Part shown: piece by piece, positions 53,178-61,883 of the stretch
Numbering within the stretch: position 1 is the first letter of the stretch
Layout: the number at the start of each line of letters is the position of its first letter
DNA from: an uncultured Limosilactobacillus sp.
GTDB lineage: Bacteria > Bacillota > Bacilli > Lactobacillales > Lactobacillaceae
Assembly: GCF_934202705.1 (NCBI RefSeq)
Contig: NZ_CAKPYE010000001.1
Location: forward strand, 197,597-261,596
Length of the DNA: 64,000 bases
Direction: 5' to 3'
Notes under the pieces: model-generated
What the model was told of the DNA's origin: nothing
The model's input: only the letters and a program-made list of their open reading frames with translations
Databases searched by the model: none
Made by a program: the position numbers and the translations under genes

Positions 53178-53789
53178 TTACTGTGCCCAATTTTTGAGAA
53201 TTTCACCGAAATTGGCAAATTGTTCTTCTTTAGCAGCCTGTGACTTATTCACATCCAGCTCATAGAATTGTTGAGCTTGGATAACCTTTGAAAGTTGTTC
53301 ACCTTCCAGGTCTTTTGTGTCTTTCGTTCGAATCTCAATAATTCGCTGAAAGTATGTCTGTGGGCCTAAGCCTTGAAACAACGCTTTGAACTCATCCCAG
53401 TGAAGTTTCCCCTGTTCTTGAATCAAATTCATGCCGTATTGATCATAGAAACTAGCAAAAATTGCTTCAGCATCCTGTTGAAATGAATACAACTGACGTG
53501 GATCACGAGCAACAGGTTGGTTGCTACTGTTATCTTCATCATCATTTCCATAAGGTTTCATTGAAATATACTTAGAAATTTGCTCGAATGCGTTCACTGC
53601 AAAATCAGCGTTCTTAACTGGTTGGTTAAAAAACATTTCAAATGCAGTAGCAACTTTTTCAGCATCTTCTAAGCGTTCATCGTCAAGCATTTCATAAAAA
53701 CGCAGGACGGTATCAAATGCCAAATCAATGTGATAAATCTTTCCAGCGTATTCAAATTCATTTCCCAGTGATTCACTCAGCGAAAGCAT
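53178..53789 (-). CDS. Gp15-like tail assembly protein
   Basis: This 203-residue protein matches the bacteriophage Gp15 family (LDERLEDAEKVATAFEMFF-type helices; QDAEAIFASFYDQYGMNLIQ; LHWDEFKALFQGLG). It lies directly before the tape measure gene and is likely a tail-assembly chaperone. Confidence 0.8.
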   Translation of the reverse strand: MLSLSESLGNEFEYAGKIYHIDLAFDTVLRFYEMLDDERLEDAEKVATAFEMFFNQPVKNADFAVNAFEQISKYISMKPYGNDDEDNSSNQPVARDPRQLYSFQQDAEAIFASFYDQYGMNLIQEQGKLHWDEFKALFQGLGPQTYFQRIIEIRTKDTKDLEGEQLSKVIQAQQFYELDVNKSQAAKEEQFANFGEILKNWAQ

Positions 53790-53791
53790 TG

Positions 53792-54253
53792 TTACTCACG
53801 CTTCTTGCTATTTTTGGTGTAATGATCACGAACTGCTTTCTTTTTACGGTCGAAATTAGCCTCTTGATCTCCGTTAATCTTATCGTTTAACTTGATCAGT
53901 TCTTCAGCTACACGACTAAGCATGTATGTTGACTCACCATAATATTTATAAAGTCGCTTTCCTTCGCCTTTACCAAGAATCGTGTCTAATGATTCTTCAA
54001 GGCTAACCAGTGCTTTATCCAATGACTCATGCAGAAACTTTTGTCGTTCAGTGACATTCATCTTGTCGACAAATTCATCCTTGCGCTTTTCAAGTTGGTC
54101 TAACAAACTAACTTCCGCAATTTGTAAATCAGCAATCTTCTGGTACATTGCATCGTTAAATACAAGGTGATACTTCTTTTCTCCAGCAACTACTTCCCGA
54201 TCTAACTTTACGTTTCCGAATTCTTTATCAAGATTTAAATTGATCACAGTCAT
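53792..54253 (-). CDS. Tail assembly chaperone-like protein, 153 aa
   Basis: This protein between the tail tube and Gp15 genes starts with the beta part INLNLDKEFGNVKLDREVV and continues in helices. It probably is the first of two tail chaperones. No slippery site linking it to the next frame was noticed; the genes are separated by 2 nt. Confidence 0.7.
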   Translation of the reverse strand: MTVINLNLDKEFGNVKLDREVVAGEKKYHLVFNDAMYQKIADLQIAEVSLLDQLEKRKDEFVDKMNVTERQKFLHESLDKALVSLEESLDTILGKGEGKRLYKYYGESTYMLSRVAEELIKLNDKINGDQEANFDRKKKAVRDHYTKNSKKRE

Positions 54254-54303
54254 TTACATTTCCTCCAATCGTCTCACGTTACTCGTCTCTGTTTTTGAAT
54301 TAA

Positions 54304-54828
54304 TTAGTTAGCTGAGGCTGGTACGAACTTAGGCTTGCCGTTAAATACGCAAACAACACTGAAAGTCTGCTTAGCCCCTGGTTGACCACCAGCAGGTACG
54401 ATGTTAGTTAAAGTAACAACGCCATAAACTTGGGAACCATCAGCAAAAGTAACTCGTAACAGAGTTTTAAGCTTATCTCCGATTTCAAGCATCTTAGATG
54501 CAATGTAATCTTGTGCGGCATCACCGTAAACACGGTGACCGGCAATGGTGAATTGGTAACGCTTAGACGTAACGTCTGATGTACCAAAACCTTCACCGTC
54601 ATAATATTCATCATTAGCAGTTGTATCGTTTTCGGCAGGCGTTAAGTTGTTAATACCTGCTGCTAAACGTGCCCACTTTGCAGAATCGGCTTTGGTAATA
54701 TCAGTTTCATCATCAACAGCAATTTCAATTTTGTTTTGCCAGTTTAGTAAAAACTTACCAATTTTCGTTGGTGCTTCTTGTGGAGTTAAGCCACCGGCAC
54801 CAGTTGTGATTGTGTTATCGTCAGCCAT
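54304..54828 (-). CDS. Major tail (tube) protein
   Basis: This 174-residue protein starts MADDNTITTGAGGLTPQEAP and has the beta-rich body (DEYYDGEGFGTSDVTSKRYQ, FADGSQVYGVVTLTNIV) of siphovirus tail tube proteins. Position between the connector genes and tail chaperones agrees. Confidence 0.85.
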   Translation of the reverse strand: MADDNTITTGAGGLTPQEAPTKIGKFLLNWQNKIEIAVDDETDITKADSAKWARLAAGINNLTPAENDTTANDEYYDGEGFGTSDVTSKRYQFTIAGHRVYGDAAQDYIASKMLEIGDKLKTLLRVTFADGSQVYGVVTLTNIVPAGGQPGAKQTFSVVCVFNGKPKFVPASAN

Positions 54829-54833
54829 TTAAA

Positions 54834-55238
54834 TCATCCTTCTTTCGTAAAAGTATCGACTGTAACTTTGAAATCAAATACATATGTTACTTCGCCAGTC
54901 GTATCCGCCATGATTGGGTGCGGAAACGAAGCAACACCTAATTCACTGTAAACAAAAGAGCCGTCATGACTGACGACTCGAAAGTCATTATCACATAAGT
55001 AATCAGCAATCATCGCCAGGGCTTGGTTAATCACAAGTTCCTCATCACCACGCATAATTACTTCCATCGCATACTGCTCAGTTTTATTACCAGCGTAATC
55101 ACGATCAATCACCGTTGAACCCGGTAATACCTGTAACCGTAAATCAGGATTATGTTTACCATCAAGATAACCTAATCGGCAAGTAACTGGTAACTTCAAC
55201 GTATTAATTGCGTCCTTCATTCGTTCTTTTAAGTCCAT
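54834..55238 (-). CDS. Minor capsid 3-type protein, tail terminator
   Basis: This 134-residue protein resembles the Minor_capsid_3 family (KLPVTCRLGYLDGKHNPDLR; RVVSHDGSFVYSELGVASFP), which works as the tail terminator at the head-tail join. Its start overlaps the preceding stop by 1 bp. Confidence 0.8.
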   Translation of the reverse strand: MDLKERMKDAINTLKLPVTCRLGYLDGKHNPDLRLQVLPGSTVIDRDYAGNKTEQYAMEVIMRGDEELVINQALAMIADYLCDNDFRVVSHDGSFVYSELGVASFPHPIMADTTGEVTYVFDFKVTVDTFTKEG

Positions 55239-55597
55239 TACTTACCCTCCAGTAGTTTATCTTTAACCTTATTTGCCCATTCATCACCATATAATGACTT
55301 CGCCTTTAAATCCCAACGTTTAGTTGCGTTTGGATGTTCAGAGACGGTGTAATTCCTAATGGGATACTTACCACCAGCCATTCCATAAAATTGGGCTTTA
55401 GCATAAGGAATGTTGTACACGATATTGCCTTTACCATCCAGATGTGCTGAACCCGCTAGATTACCTTGCTTAAAGGGCACAAACTGGTCCATATCTGACA
55501 TTGCCTGATTGGCAAGCGTATATCGTGCGCGTTGCAATGATTGACCACTTAAAATATCGCTAAGCTGCGAACCAGTAACGGTTACGTGAACGCTCAT
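55238..55597 (-). CDS. Minor capsid 2-type protein
   Basis: This 119-residue protein matches the Minor_capsid_2 family: FVPFKQGNLAGSAHLDGKGN and IPYAKAQFYGMAGGKYPI. It belongs to the head-tail joining set. The gene overlaps both neighbours by 1 bp. Confidence 0.82.
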   Translation of the reverse strand: MSVHVTVTGSQLSDILSGQSLQRARYTLANQAMSDMDQFVPFKQGNLAGSAHLDGKGNIVYNIPYAKAQFYGMAGGKYPIRNYTVSEHPNATKRWDLKAKSLYGDEWANKVKDKLLEGK

Positions 55598-55944
55598 TAC
55601 AACACCTCCAATTCATATGAGTAAACGTCATTACTATAAGGTTCTCGATTATCCACGATGTTTGTAATCGTATAATCGTTACCCTCAAACGTTAAATGAT
55701 AACCTACCCAATTTTTATCAATTTTCGGCATTGGTGTCGTGACACCCGCAAACAAAAATACAACTGCATTGGCCGTAATAGTACGGCTATTACTTGTACC
55801 AGAATAGATTGTTTGCGGTTGTACTAAAACATGATCAAAGGTAACGTCCTCAGTTTGAACATGACCATAATCATCTTCTTTCCCATTAGCTACCTTGATC
55901 TTAATGGATTGATTACACATCTTTTTCGGAATGCGTGGCAACAT
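55597..55944 (-). CDS. Minor capsid 1-type protein
   Basis: This 115-residue protein starts at ATG 55944 after a GGGAG site, inside the end of the previous gene. It matches the Minor_capsid_1 family (QPQTIYSGTSNSRTITANAV; VGYHLTFEGNDYTITNIVDN) and is a head-tail stopper candidate. Confidence 0.82.
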   Translation of the reverse strand: MLPRIPKKMCNQSIKIKVANGKEDDYGHVQTEDVTFDHVLVQPQTIYSGTSNSRTITANAVVFLFAGVTTPMPKIDKNWVGYHLTFEGNDYTITNIVDNREPYSNDVYSYELEVL

Positions 55945-56341
55945 ACCAATCACTCCCTCTTCCTCGATACAGCAAGCCATAGTGAGCTAGTAACTGATAA
56001 GCTTCTTTGCATACACCGTTAACCATACTGTCTTGTGATACATGGTTTGTCGGTTGTAAAGACAGCCGACCGACAGAAATCGAATTGAAGTCATCGCCAT
56101 TTTCATACGATGAGTTAATACCTGTGGCATTTATAAAATCAATCTGCTCACAAATAGCGGTTTTATATGCGTCCACCTTTTTCTTATCAGGATCATCGCT
56201 AATACTATGATCTTGGTAAAAGTAATCCGTAGCACTATCGACCGCTCGTTGTGCCTGACGCTCAATAGTGTCAAAGCCTTCTACCTTAACTGCTGCATAT
56301 CCCAAATCGTTATATTCAGCAAACGTTAAGTGTATTTCCAT
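55913..56341 (-). CDS. Head-tail connector protein
   Basis: This 142-residue protein lies directly after the capsid gene and is helical (FDTIERQAQRAVDSATDYFY; VDAYKTAICEQIDFINATGI), as in Gp6-type adaptor proteins that bind the portal. ATG 56341 is preferred over GTG three bases upstream. Confidence 0.75.
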   Translation of the reverse strand: MEIHLTFAEYNDLGYAAVKVEGFDTIERQAQRAVDSATDYFYQDHSISDDPDKKKVDAYKTAICEQIDFINATGINSSYENGDDFNSISVGRLSLQPTNHVSQDSMVNGVCKEAYQLLAHYGLLYRGRGSDWYVATHSEKDV

Positions 56342-56343
56342 CA

Positions 56344-56517
56344 CTACTCACCACCATTAATTGTCTTTAATAAATCAGCTTTGCTCATGGCTGAAGTATA
56401 GGTTATCCCATGCTTATCCATGTATGCCTTAATCTGATCAACGGTTTGGCTATCAGTTGGCTTTACTGATCCATTTGGGTCAAACTCCCCGCTTGGTTTA
56501 ACCTGCGGGGTTACGCT
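56344..56517 (-). CDS. HeH-domain frame read by -1 frameshift from the capsid gene
   Basis: This 57-residue extension has no ATG, GTG or TTG before its HeH domain (TVDQIKAYMDKHGITYTSAM then SKADLLKTI). It is in the -1 frame of the capsid gene, and the capsid gene ends in the slippery heptamer CCCAAAA. The fused product would be about 348 residues. HeH/LEM domains bind nucleic acid or proteins; in the capsid it may decorate the head or bind DNA or scaffold. Confidence 0.7.
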   Translation of the reverse strand, partial: SVTPQVKPSGEFDPNGSVKPTDSQTVDQIKAYMDKHGITYTSAMSKADLLKTINGGE

Positions 56518-56523
56518 TTTGGG
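56487..56523 (-). promoter_or_regulatory. Programmed -1 frameshift site at the capsid gene end
   Basis: The slippery heptamer C-CCA-AAA (56517-56523, zero frame shown) is followed after 6 nt by a CCCCGC/GCGGGG hairpin (56487-56510). Spacing and shape are typical of -1 programmed frameshifting, as reported for the major head protein of Lactobacillus phage A2. Confidence 0.75.
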
Positions 56524-57389
56524 GATGCGGGTGAAGCAGCAACATAGATTGACTTCTCAGCATTATCAAATACTAGAATGTCGTAATATGAAAGCCCCTT
56601 AATTGTTGTCCGGTAACCAGAACGGTCTGTGGAAGCATCAAGCACGTCTACAGTGTCGTACTTAACGATAGGAGCAACTGCGTAGAGAGGAACTGCCATA
56701 AAGTTCACGTTATCAGTAATAGTCAAGCCTTGTAACCGTGCCTTAGGTACAGTTAGAATTGGCACACCACCATCAAGTTGACCAACACGCCGATCAATAC
56801 CGTTAATTTGTTGAGTATTGGTAGAGAAGTTTTTAGTTACCCCATCCGCATTCTTCAATGCACGATAGAAATTAGACGAAGCAAAGATAACATAACCACC
56901 CGGAATTTCGTTATCAGTCATGTATTGTTCCAAATCATCATAGGCGTCCAGAGCATTCTTGCTATCGATGTTATCAGTGACCATCTTTCCACCATTCTTA
57001 GCCGTGTCATACAACTTTTGTGCAGCAAACTTGTCACGATGTGGAACCGTAATTAAGCGTTGATGTTCACGAACAACGTTAGCAACTTGGTAGGCACCAT
57101 TTTCGTCCATGTCAAGTTGATCAAGGTCGTAACCGATCCAATCTTCTTGTTTCAGTTCAAATGATTCCTTTTCAACGTTTACATTGTGACGAGTGTTATC
57201 ACCATTACGATGATAAGTTTCTGCCTCAACAAATCCAGACATCTTGTTTACACGTACAGTGTGAACACCAGTGAAGTCCGCAGCAGTAATTGATTTTGCC
57301 CCACCAGTTAATGGTTGCCAAATCTTAGAATCCGCAGCGAATTCTTCATCAATCGTATTTAAATCCTTTTGATCTAATGCAACTGTCAT
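56511..57389 (-). CDS. Major capsid protein
   Basis: This 292-residue protein follows the scaffold gene by 18 nt and has an HK97-like layout (N-terminal arm, then IWQPLTGGAKSITAADFTGV; QRLITVPHRDKFAAQKLYDT; GYVIFASSNFYRALKNADGV; DGGVPILTVPKARLQG). The zero-frame product ends SPKA; a fraction probably continues into the HeH frame. Confidence 0.88.
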   Translation of the reverse strand: MTVALDQKDLNTIDEEFAADSKIWQPLTGGAKSITAADFTGVHTVRVNKMSGFVEAETYHRNGDNTRHNVNVEKESFELKQEDWIGYDLDQLDMDENGAYQVANVVREHQRLITVPHRDKFAAQKLYDTAKNGGKMVTDNIDSKNALDAYDDLEQYMTDNEIPGGYVIFASSNFYRALKNADGVTKNFSTNTQQINGIDRRVGQLDGGVPILTVPKARLQGLTITDNVNFMAVPLYAVAPIVKYDTVDVLDASTDRSGYRTTIKGLSYYDILVFDNAEKSIYVAASPASPKA

Positions 57390-57407
57390 TATTTATTCCT
57401 TCTTTCT

Positions 57408-57980
57408 TTATTCATGAGACTGTGCAAAGCGTTGAGCGATATGAGAAGCAATGTTATCTGTCCCAGTATTAGTGTTGTCATTATTGCTGAAATTACCACC
57501 AATGTTGATACGGCTCTTTGATTCTGCTGTATCAAACAGGTAACCATCAGACTTCTTAACAGCATCAATCTGATCAGTTAATCCATCTAGCGTCCCATCT
57601 TTCTTCACGCTAACTTTATCGGTGTCGATTAAAGAAATAACAGCTTTAACATTCTTAGCCTTAGCATCACGCAAAGCACCTTCAATTTTGAAACTCTTTT
57701 CCTTTGCGGCGAGCTCATTTTGGTACTTCGTTGCATTGGCTTTGTTATCGTCTTGCAACTGTTTAATTTGAGCTTCTAGTTCTTCGTTCTTACCCGCATT
57801 CTTCCGTAAATCGTCAAGTTGCCCGTCACGATCAGAAACTTGTTGTTGCAAGCTATCACGTTCGCTAGTCAAACTATCGAGTTGTTCTTTCAACGGGTTA
57901 ACTTCCTTACCATAAGCAGTCATTACCGATGCAATTTGATCATCGTTCAAGCCCATTTCTTTTAAATCTTCACGCTTCAT
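57408..57980 (-). CDS. Phage scaffolding protein (GP20 type)
   Basis: This 190-residue protein starts at ATG 57980 after AAGGAG. It is highly charged and coiled-coil (QLDSLTSERDSLQQQVSDRD; LEAQIKQLQDDNKANATKYQ), with a C-terminal basic/Ser region, as in Phage_GP20 scaffolds. It guides capsid assembly. The leader contains a CGGAGTT/AACTCCG hairpin (58011-58028). Confidence 0.85.
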   Translation of the reverse strand: MKREDLKEMGLNDDQIASVMTAYGKEVNPLKEQLDSLTSERDSLQQQVSDRDGQLDDLRKNAGKNEELEAQIKQLQDDNKANATKYQNELAAKEKSFKIEGALRDAKAKNVKAVISLIDTDKVSVKKDGTLDGLTDQIDAVKKSDGYLFDTAESKSRINIGGNFSNNDNTNTGTDNIASHIAQRFAQSHE

Positions 57981-58089
57981 TGCGATCTCTCCTTTACGTT
58001 GGTTGTTGACGGAGTTACGAACTCCGAGAATTGATTGCATAACAAAAGAGCAGTTTTACGACATACTCAGGTCGAATCATTTCTACTAA

Positions 58090-58118
58090 AAAAGCACCAG
58101 CTACTTGCTAGTGCATAT
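58090..58118 (-). terminator. Terminator inside the head gene cluster
   Basis: GCAC/GTGC closing a 13-nt partly paired loop is followed on the minus strand by TTTTTT. It may reduce transcription into the scaffold-capsid genes or separate a new transcript. Confidence 0.5.
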
Positions 58119-58375
58119 CATTTACTATCAGCATAATCCCAAGCAGCTTCAAGACGTAAACCATCCCTACTTAATTCAGAATTATCCGGTGTCAACGCCT
58201 CCATGAGTTCGTCACCGCAGGCATCGAAGTAAATATCGTATTCATCCATATCGGCTAGTGGAATTTGATATTCCCCATGAATCAGTTTGGCTTTTTTGCT
58301 TAGTAATTTATAAAAGTTTGGAAACTTTTCTTTTATAAATAAGTAGTCTGACTTCTTAAAATTTAGTGGCCTCAT
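58118..58375 (-). CDS. Prophage hypothetical protein, paralogue 1 (85 aa)
   Basis: It shares the pattern RPLNFKKSDYLFIKEKFPNF and the C-terminal DGLRLEAAWDYAD with the next gene upstream, which shows a tandem duplication. The proteins are acidic and small. Function is unknown. Confidence 0.65.
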   Translation of the reverse strand: MRPLNFKKSDYLFIKEKFPNFYKLLSKKAKLIHGEYQIPLADMDEYDIYFDACGDELMEALTPDNSELSRDGLRLEAAWDYADSK

Positions 58376-58376
58376 G

Positions 58377-58661
58377 TTAGTTCTCTATTTCTCCAATCGG
58401 TTTACCTTCTCGGTCTGCGTAGTCCCAAGCTGCTTCTAATCGTAAACCATCCTTATTCAGATCACCTTCATCGTTAAGAGCAGCGCCTAATTCTAAACAT
58501 AGATTATCAAGAAGATAATCATATGCTTCCTGATCTTTTGTATTAATCCACATTTCATCACCGTGTCGAGAAGCATTTGGAACTAGCAAACTATAATATT
58601 GGGGAAATTTATGAGAAATAAAATCATAATCCTTAATTTTAAACTTCAAAGGTCTACTCAT
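58377..58661 (-). CDS. Prophage hypothetical protein, paralogue 2 (94 aa)
   Basis: This acidic protein shares RPLKFKIKDYDFISHKFPQY and DGLRLEAAWDYAD with its neighbour 1 nt downstream. It lies between the minor head and scaffold genes, where nonstructural helpers are common. Function is unknown. Confidence 0.65.
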   Translation of the reverse strand: MSRPLKFKIKDYDFISHKFPQYYSLLVPNASRHGDEMWINTKDQEAYDYLLDNLCLELGAALNDEGDLNKDGLRLEAAWDYADREGKPIGEIEN

Positions 58662-58663
58662 TT

Positions 58664-60316
58664 TTATTTCTCCTTTCTTGGTACTAGCGTTACTATATTC
58701 CCTTTAGTATTTACAATGACACGTGCTTGATTAGTAATATACGTTTCGGTGTTACGCTGCTTACTACTAAGATGCCGTTGCGATTGTAACGCTTGTTTTA
58801 GTTGTTCAATTGAGACACCAATTCGTAGCTTGCCATGTTGATCCTTACGAACCCCAAAGATACGATCAAACGTGTGATCGGAATACGACTTAATTACTTG
58901 ACCAGTTGAAGTTGTCATACCAATAACTTCTTTATCTAATCGCTTCTTAGTCCGAATGTAATCGGTGTACTTAACAACGGGTTCCACTGTATGTTGCTTC
59001 CGAGCTTGGACATAAGCATGCATCGCTTGTCCGGTACTCTTATTATACAGCAAACGTTGATATTCTTGAGGTGTTTTTGGAAAGCCATGTGAACCATACG
59101 TCTTTTTCAATCTAACCAGTTCTTTGGCGCGATGCTGATTAATGTAGTTAGTTTGTTCCTCGTGTGGGCCAAGTGCTTTTTCTCGCGAATAATCACGAGT
59201 TAAAATTACTTTCTTATGCTCATGATTAGTGTGTTTGATAAACTCACGTAAGTTCTTCTGCCTTGCATGTAACAAGGTTTTTGTTTTATTGATCATATCA
59301 ACATCGCCAATCTCTTCAGCAGCTTTCAAGCGATGTTTAGCATCACAAATTGCTCGTTCTCTTGCTCGTTGCTTTTGAACTAATTTACCATTGGCAATTG
59401 CTTCTTCTGGATCATATTGATGTTGATGATTAACACTTACTCCCGGAACATACGGAAACAATCGATGGCGGCAATTAACCCCCTGAGTACCTGCTGGTTC
59501 GCCATAGCCATGATTATAAATGCTATCGTACTTATCATTGTATGCAGGGTCTTCTGGTGGAACAAGGTTAACAACATGACCTTGGATATAAGCACATGCC
59601 GGCCGACTATTAGGGTGACTACTCATTAATGCTAGTGACATCCCAAACTCTTTCATTCGCTTTAAGCGCACTGAATTATATGTCTGGTTAACAGTAGTCC
59701 TTATCACGGATCTTGTATATCCTTCCAAGCTCCAATTGTGTCCCGCTTTATCAACTAGTTTAGTGGGCAAGCCACGATCCACCGCTCGATATACTGCTGA
59801 TTCTACAGCGTCCTGATGAGTAAGTAATCCTGACACGGTTGCCGCAGTTGATTCACTGAGTATTCGTCTGTAAACCTTCGTTACTGATGAAGCACCATAA
59901 TTACGAGTTACTAACGCTTCGTTTACATTGTTCTGTAAATCAGTCCACGTTTGATCAACAATCCCGTTAAGCAGCATTGAAATGTCCGAACTCACTGGAG
60001 TTGGTGCATCAGATACACCCTGAATCTCATCATCGACTTCGTTCTGTACTTGTAAGCCATTGAATTTAACCATGTCTTCAACCGCTGCTTTTGATAATCC
60101 ATCTGCATTAGCCATCAGCTGCATTGTCTGACGGTTTAGCTTTCCAATCTTCTGCAATTGTTTAGCTTGCCATAGAACAACATCGGCTTGATCAATATGC
60201 TTGTAGTCACCTTCTTGAAGAGTATCAATAATCACTTTAAAAATTTGGTCTTGCAACGCTGAATAGGTATCCATAATTTGCTGACTATTTTTTTCAAAGC
60301 GCTCCCGTGCTCCCAT
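58664..60316 (-). CDS. Phage minor head protein (Phage_min_cap2 type)
   Basis: This 550-residue protein has an N-terminal helical part and the Mu-F-like segment near residues 190-300 (YTRSVIRTTVNQTYNSVRLK; GVNCRHRLFPYVPGV with the typical Cys/His), then a long basic C-terminal extension with GVRKDQHGKLRIGVSIEQLK near its end. It is injected or lies inside the portal vertex. The C-terminal extension may have a separate enzymatic role. Confidence 0.83.
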   Translation of the reverse strand: MGARERFEKNSQQIMDTYSALQDQIFKVIIDTLQEGDYKHIDQADVVLWQAKQLQKIGKLNRQTMQLMANADGLSKAAVEDMVKFNGLQVQNEVDDEIQGVSDAPTPVSSDISMLLNGIVDQTWTDLQNNVNEALVTRNYGASSVTKVYRRILSESTAATVSGLLTHQDAVESAVYRAVDRGLPTKLVDKAGHNWSLEGYTRSVIRTTVNQTYNSVRLKRMKEFGMSLALMSSHPNSRPACAYIQGHVVNLVPPEDPAYNDKYDSIYNHGYGEPAGTQGVNCRHRLFPYVPGVSVNHQHQYDPEEAIANGKLVQKQRARERAICDAKHRLKAAEEIGDVDMINKTKTLLHARQKNLREFIKHTNHEHKKVILTRDYSREKALGPHEEQTNYINQHRAKELVRLKKTYGSHGFPKTPQEYQRLLYNKSTGQAMHAYVQARKQHTVEPVVKYTDYIRTKKRLDKEVIGMTTSTGQVIKSYSDHTFDRIFGVRKDQHGKLRIGVSIEQLKQALQSQRHLSSKQRNTETYITNQARVIVNTKGNIVTLVPRKEK

Positions 60317-60318
60317 AA

Positions 60319-61872
60319 TTAATCAGCTCCTACTTCATCGTCTCCAGTTGGATCTTCTATTTCTTCAGGACTATTAAAGCTACTCTCAGGTTGTTCACTC
60401 TGGACTTCATTCATCCATTGCTCGGCTTCCTGTTCGCTCAAACCAAAGTTACGAATTAAGTATTCTTTCTTCGGCATTACACCAGCAGATACTAAAGCTA
60501 ACTCATCGCTCCGTTGCTTATCTTTATCAATAAATACGCCATCATCAAAGTGAACTGATAATTTCAAATCATCCTCAGCATTAAAACGACAACGAGCTTG
60601 ATGATCAGTAAAAAACTCCGGTGTACTTGCCACTTCTAATATTGCGGTAACCAAGTGATTAAGGAATAACTCAACTTGTGTCAAATAACTAGAACGGGTT
60701 TGATAGGTCGTTGAGTTCTCACTAACCACTTCAGTCGCTGTCTTAACACCTTGACCATCAAAAGAGAATGTTCCAGCACTAAAACCGGTCTGTTCTTCAA
60801 ATTCACGCAGGAAGTAGTCAATTGATGCCTTATATTGATCAGCACGAATATCACTAGTTAGGTCGGTAATTTTCATATCATCGGTGCCATAGAACTGTTC
60901 ATAAACATCCATATCTGGGTCAAACATCCGTGGATGAGTTTCGGCAGTGTCATTATTACCAAATGATGTACCAGGACGTAACATTTCAGCAGGTACAGCA
61001 ATTCTCCGTTTTCCCATTCTGATTTCATGGACAAACGCATCATGAGTATGATTAATGGCATCAATGATGTTCTTTGAATTATCGACAATTCCCATCCCTA
61101 ACGGACTATCAAGATCTTGGTTGTTTGCTCCTGGTGTTTTGAAGTACGCAAACAATGGTTTCTTGATAATGCCATTGAACTCAACCTGTTCCTGCAGGTT
61201 TGGGTACAGGGTTGCTAATGGTACTTGTTCCCCAACCACGTTGCGTTCGGTTGAACGATACAATTCATTCGTAATGATGTATTTATTAGGTCCATCCCAT
61301 TGATGAAACTCTAGCAACGTATAATAGACAGTCTGCTTATTCTCAATTCGGGTTGAACGCGATGCAAACACACACTCACTAATATTGTCGGTGTTGGTGT
61401 GTAATGGGTAGAACTGGTCAGCATTTGCCCATGCGATCCGAATATTGTTCTGATCATCAACATAAGGACGTGCCGCTAAACCGCCAAGTGCTACCGCTGT
61501 TTCAAGGTGTTGTTCAAATTGCAGGTTGAAATGATTATCATCAATAACCTGTTTCATAAATTTATCTAGTTCATTATCATCAACTGACACTTCACATTGT
61601 TCGTTAAAGATAATTGATGCTAACCGTTTCGATGCTAACTTGGTAACATTCAATGTATTCATCGACCGTTGACGTCGTTCTCCATAACTGTTCCGGAACC
61701 AGATATTCGGTAGATCATCACGGTAGTACGCCTTAGCCATTTGAATCCGTTCATATTCGTCTGGATCAATCGCTACACGATCATCATCTGTGATTTTATT
61801 AAGACTTTTCACCATACCCAGCTTGGCACCTCCTTTCCTAAAAATATTACGTAGTGTTGAGAAGAAACTCAT
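60319..61872 (-). CDS. Phage portal protein (A118 type)
   Basis: This 517-residue protein forms the DNA channel of the head. Motifs include RNSYGERRQRSMNTLNVTKL near residue 65 and the family wing and crown regions (FDPDMDVYEQFYGTDDMKI; SFDGQGVKTATEVVSENSTT). The ATG at 61872 follows AGGAGG by 7 nt, and the terL stop lies 12 nt upstream. Confidence 0.9.
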   Translation of the reverse strand: MSFFSTLRNIFRKGGAKLGMVKSLNKITDDDRVAIDPDEYERIQMAKAYYRDDLPNIWFRNSYGERRQRSMNTLNVTKLASKRLASIIFNEQCEVSVDDNELDKFMKQVIDDNHFNLQFEQHLETAVALGGLAARPYVDDQNNIRIAWANADQFYPLHTNTDNISECVFASRSTRIENKQTVYYTLLEFHQWDGPNKYIITNELYRSTERNVVGEQVPLATLYPNLQEQVEFNGIIKKPLFAYFKTPGANNQDLDSPLGMGIVDNSKNIIDAINHTHDAFVHEIRMGKRRIAVPAEMLRPGTSFGNNDTAETHPRMFDPDMDVYEQFYGTDDMKITDLTSDIRADQYKASIDYFLREFEEQTGFSAGTFSFDGQGVKTATEVVSENSTTYQTRSSYLTQVELFLNHLVTAILEVASTPEFFTDHQARCRFNAEDDLKLSVHFDDGVFIDKDKQRSDELALVSAGVMPKKEYLIRNFGLSEQEAEQWMNEVQSEQPESSFNSPEEIEDPTGDDEVGAD

Positions 61873-61883
61873 GTCTTCACCTC

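Noticed and set aside
53178..54253. Programmed frameshift between the two tail chaperone genes
   Set aside because: The genes are separated by stop and start with their own signals and no slippery sequence was noticed.
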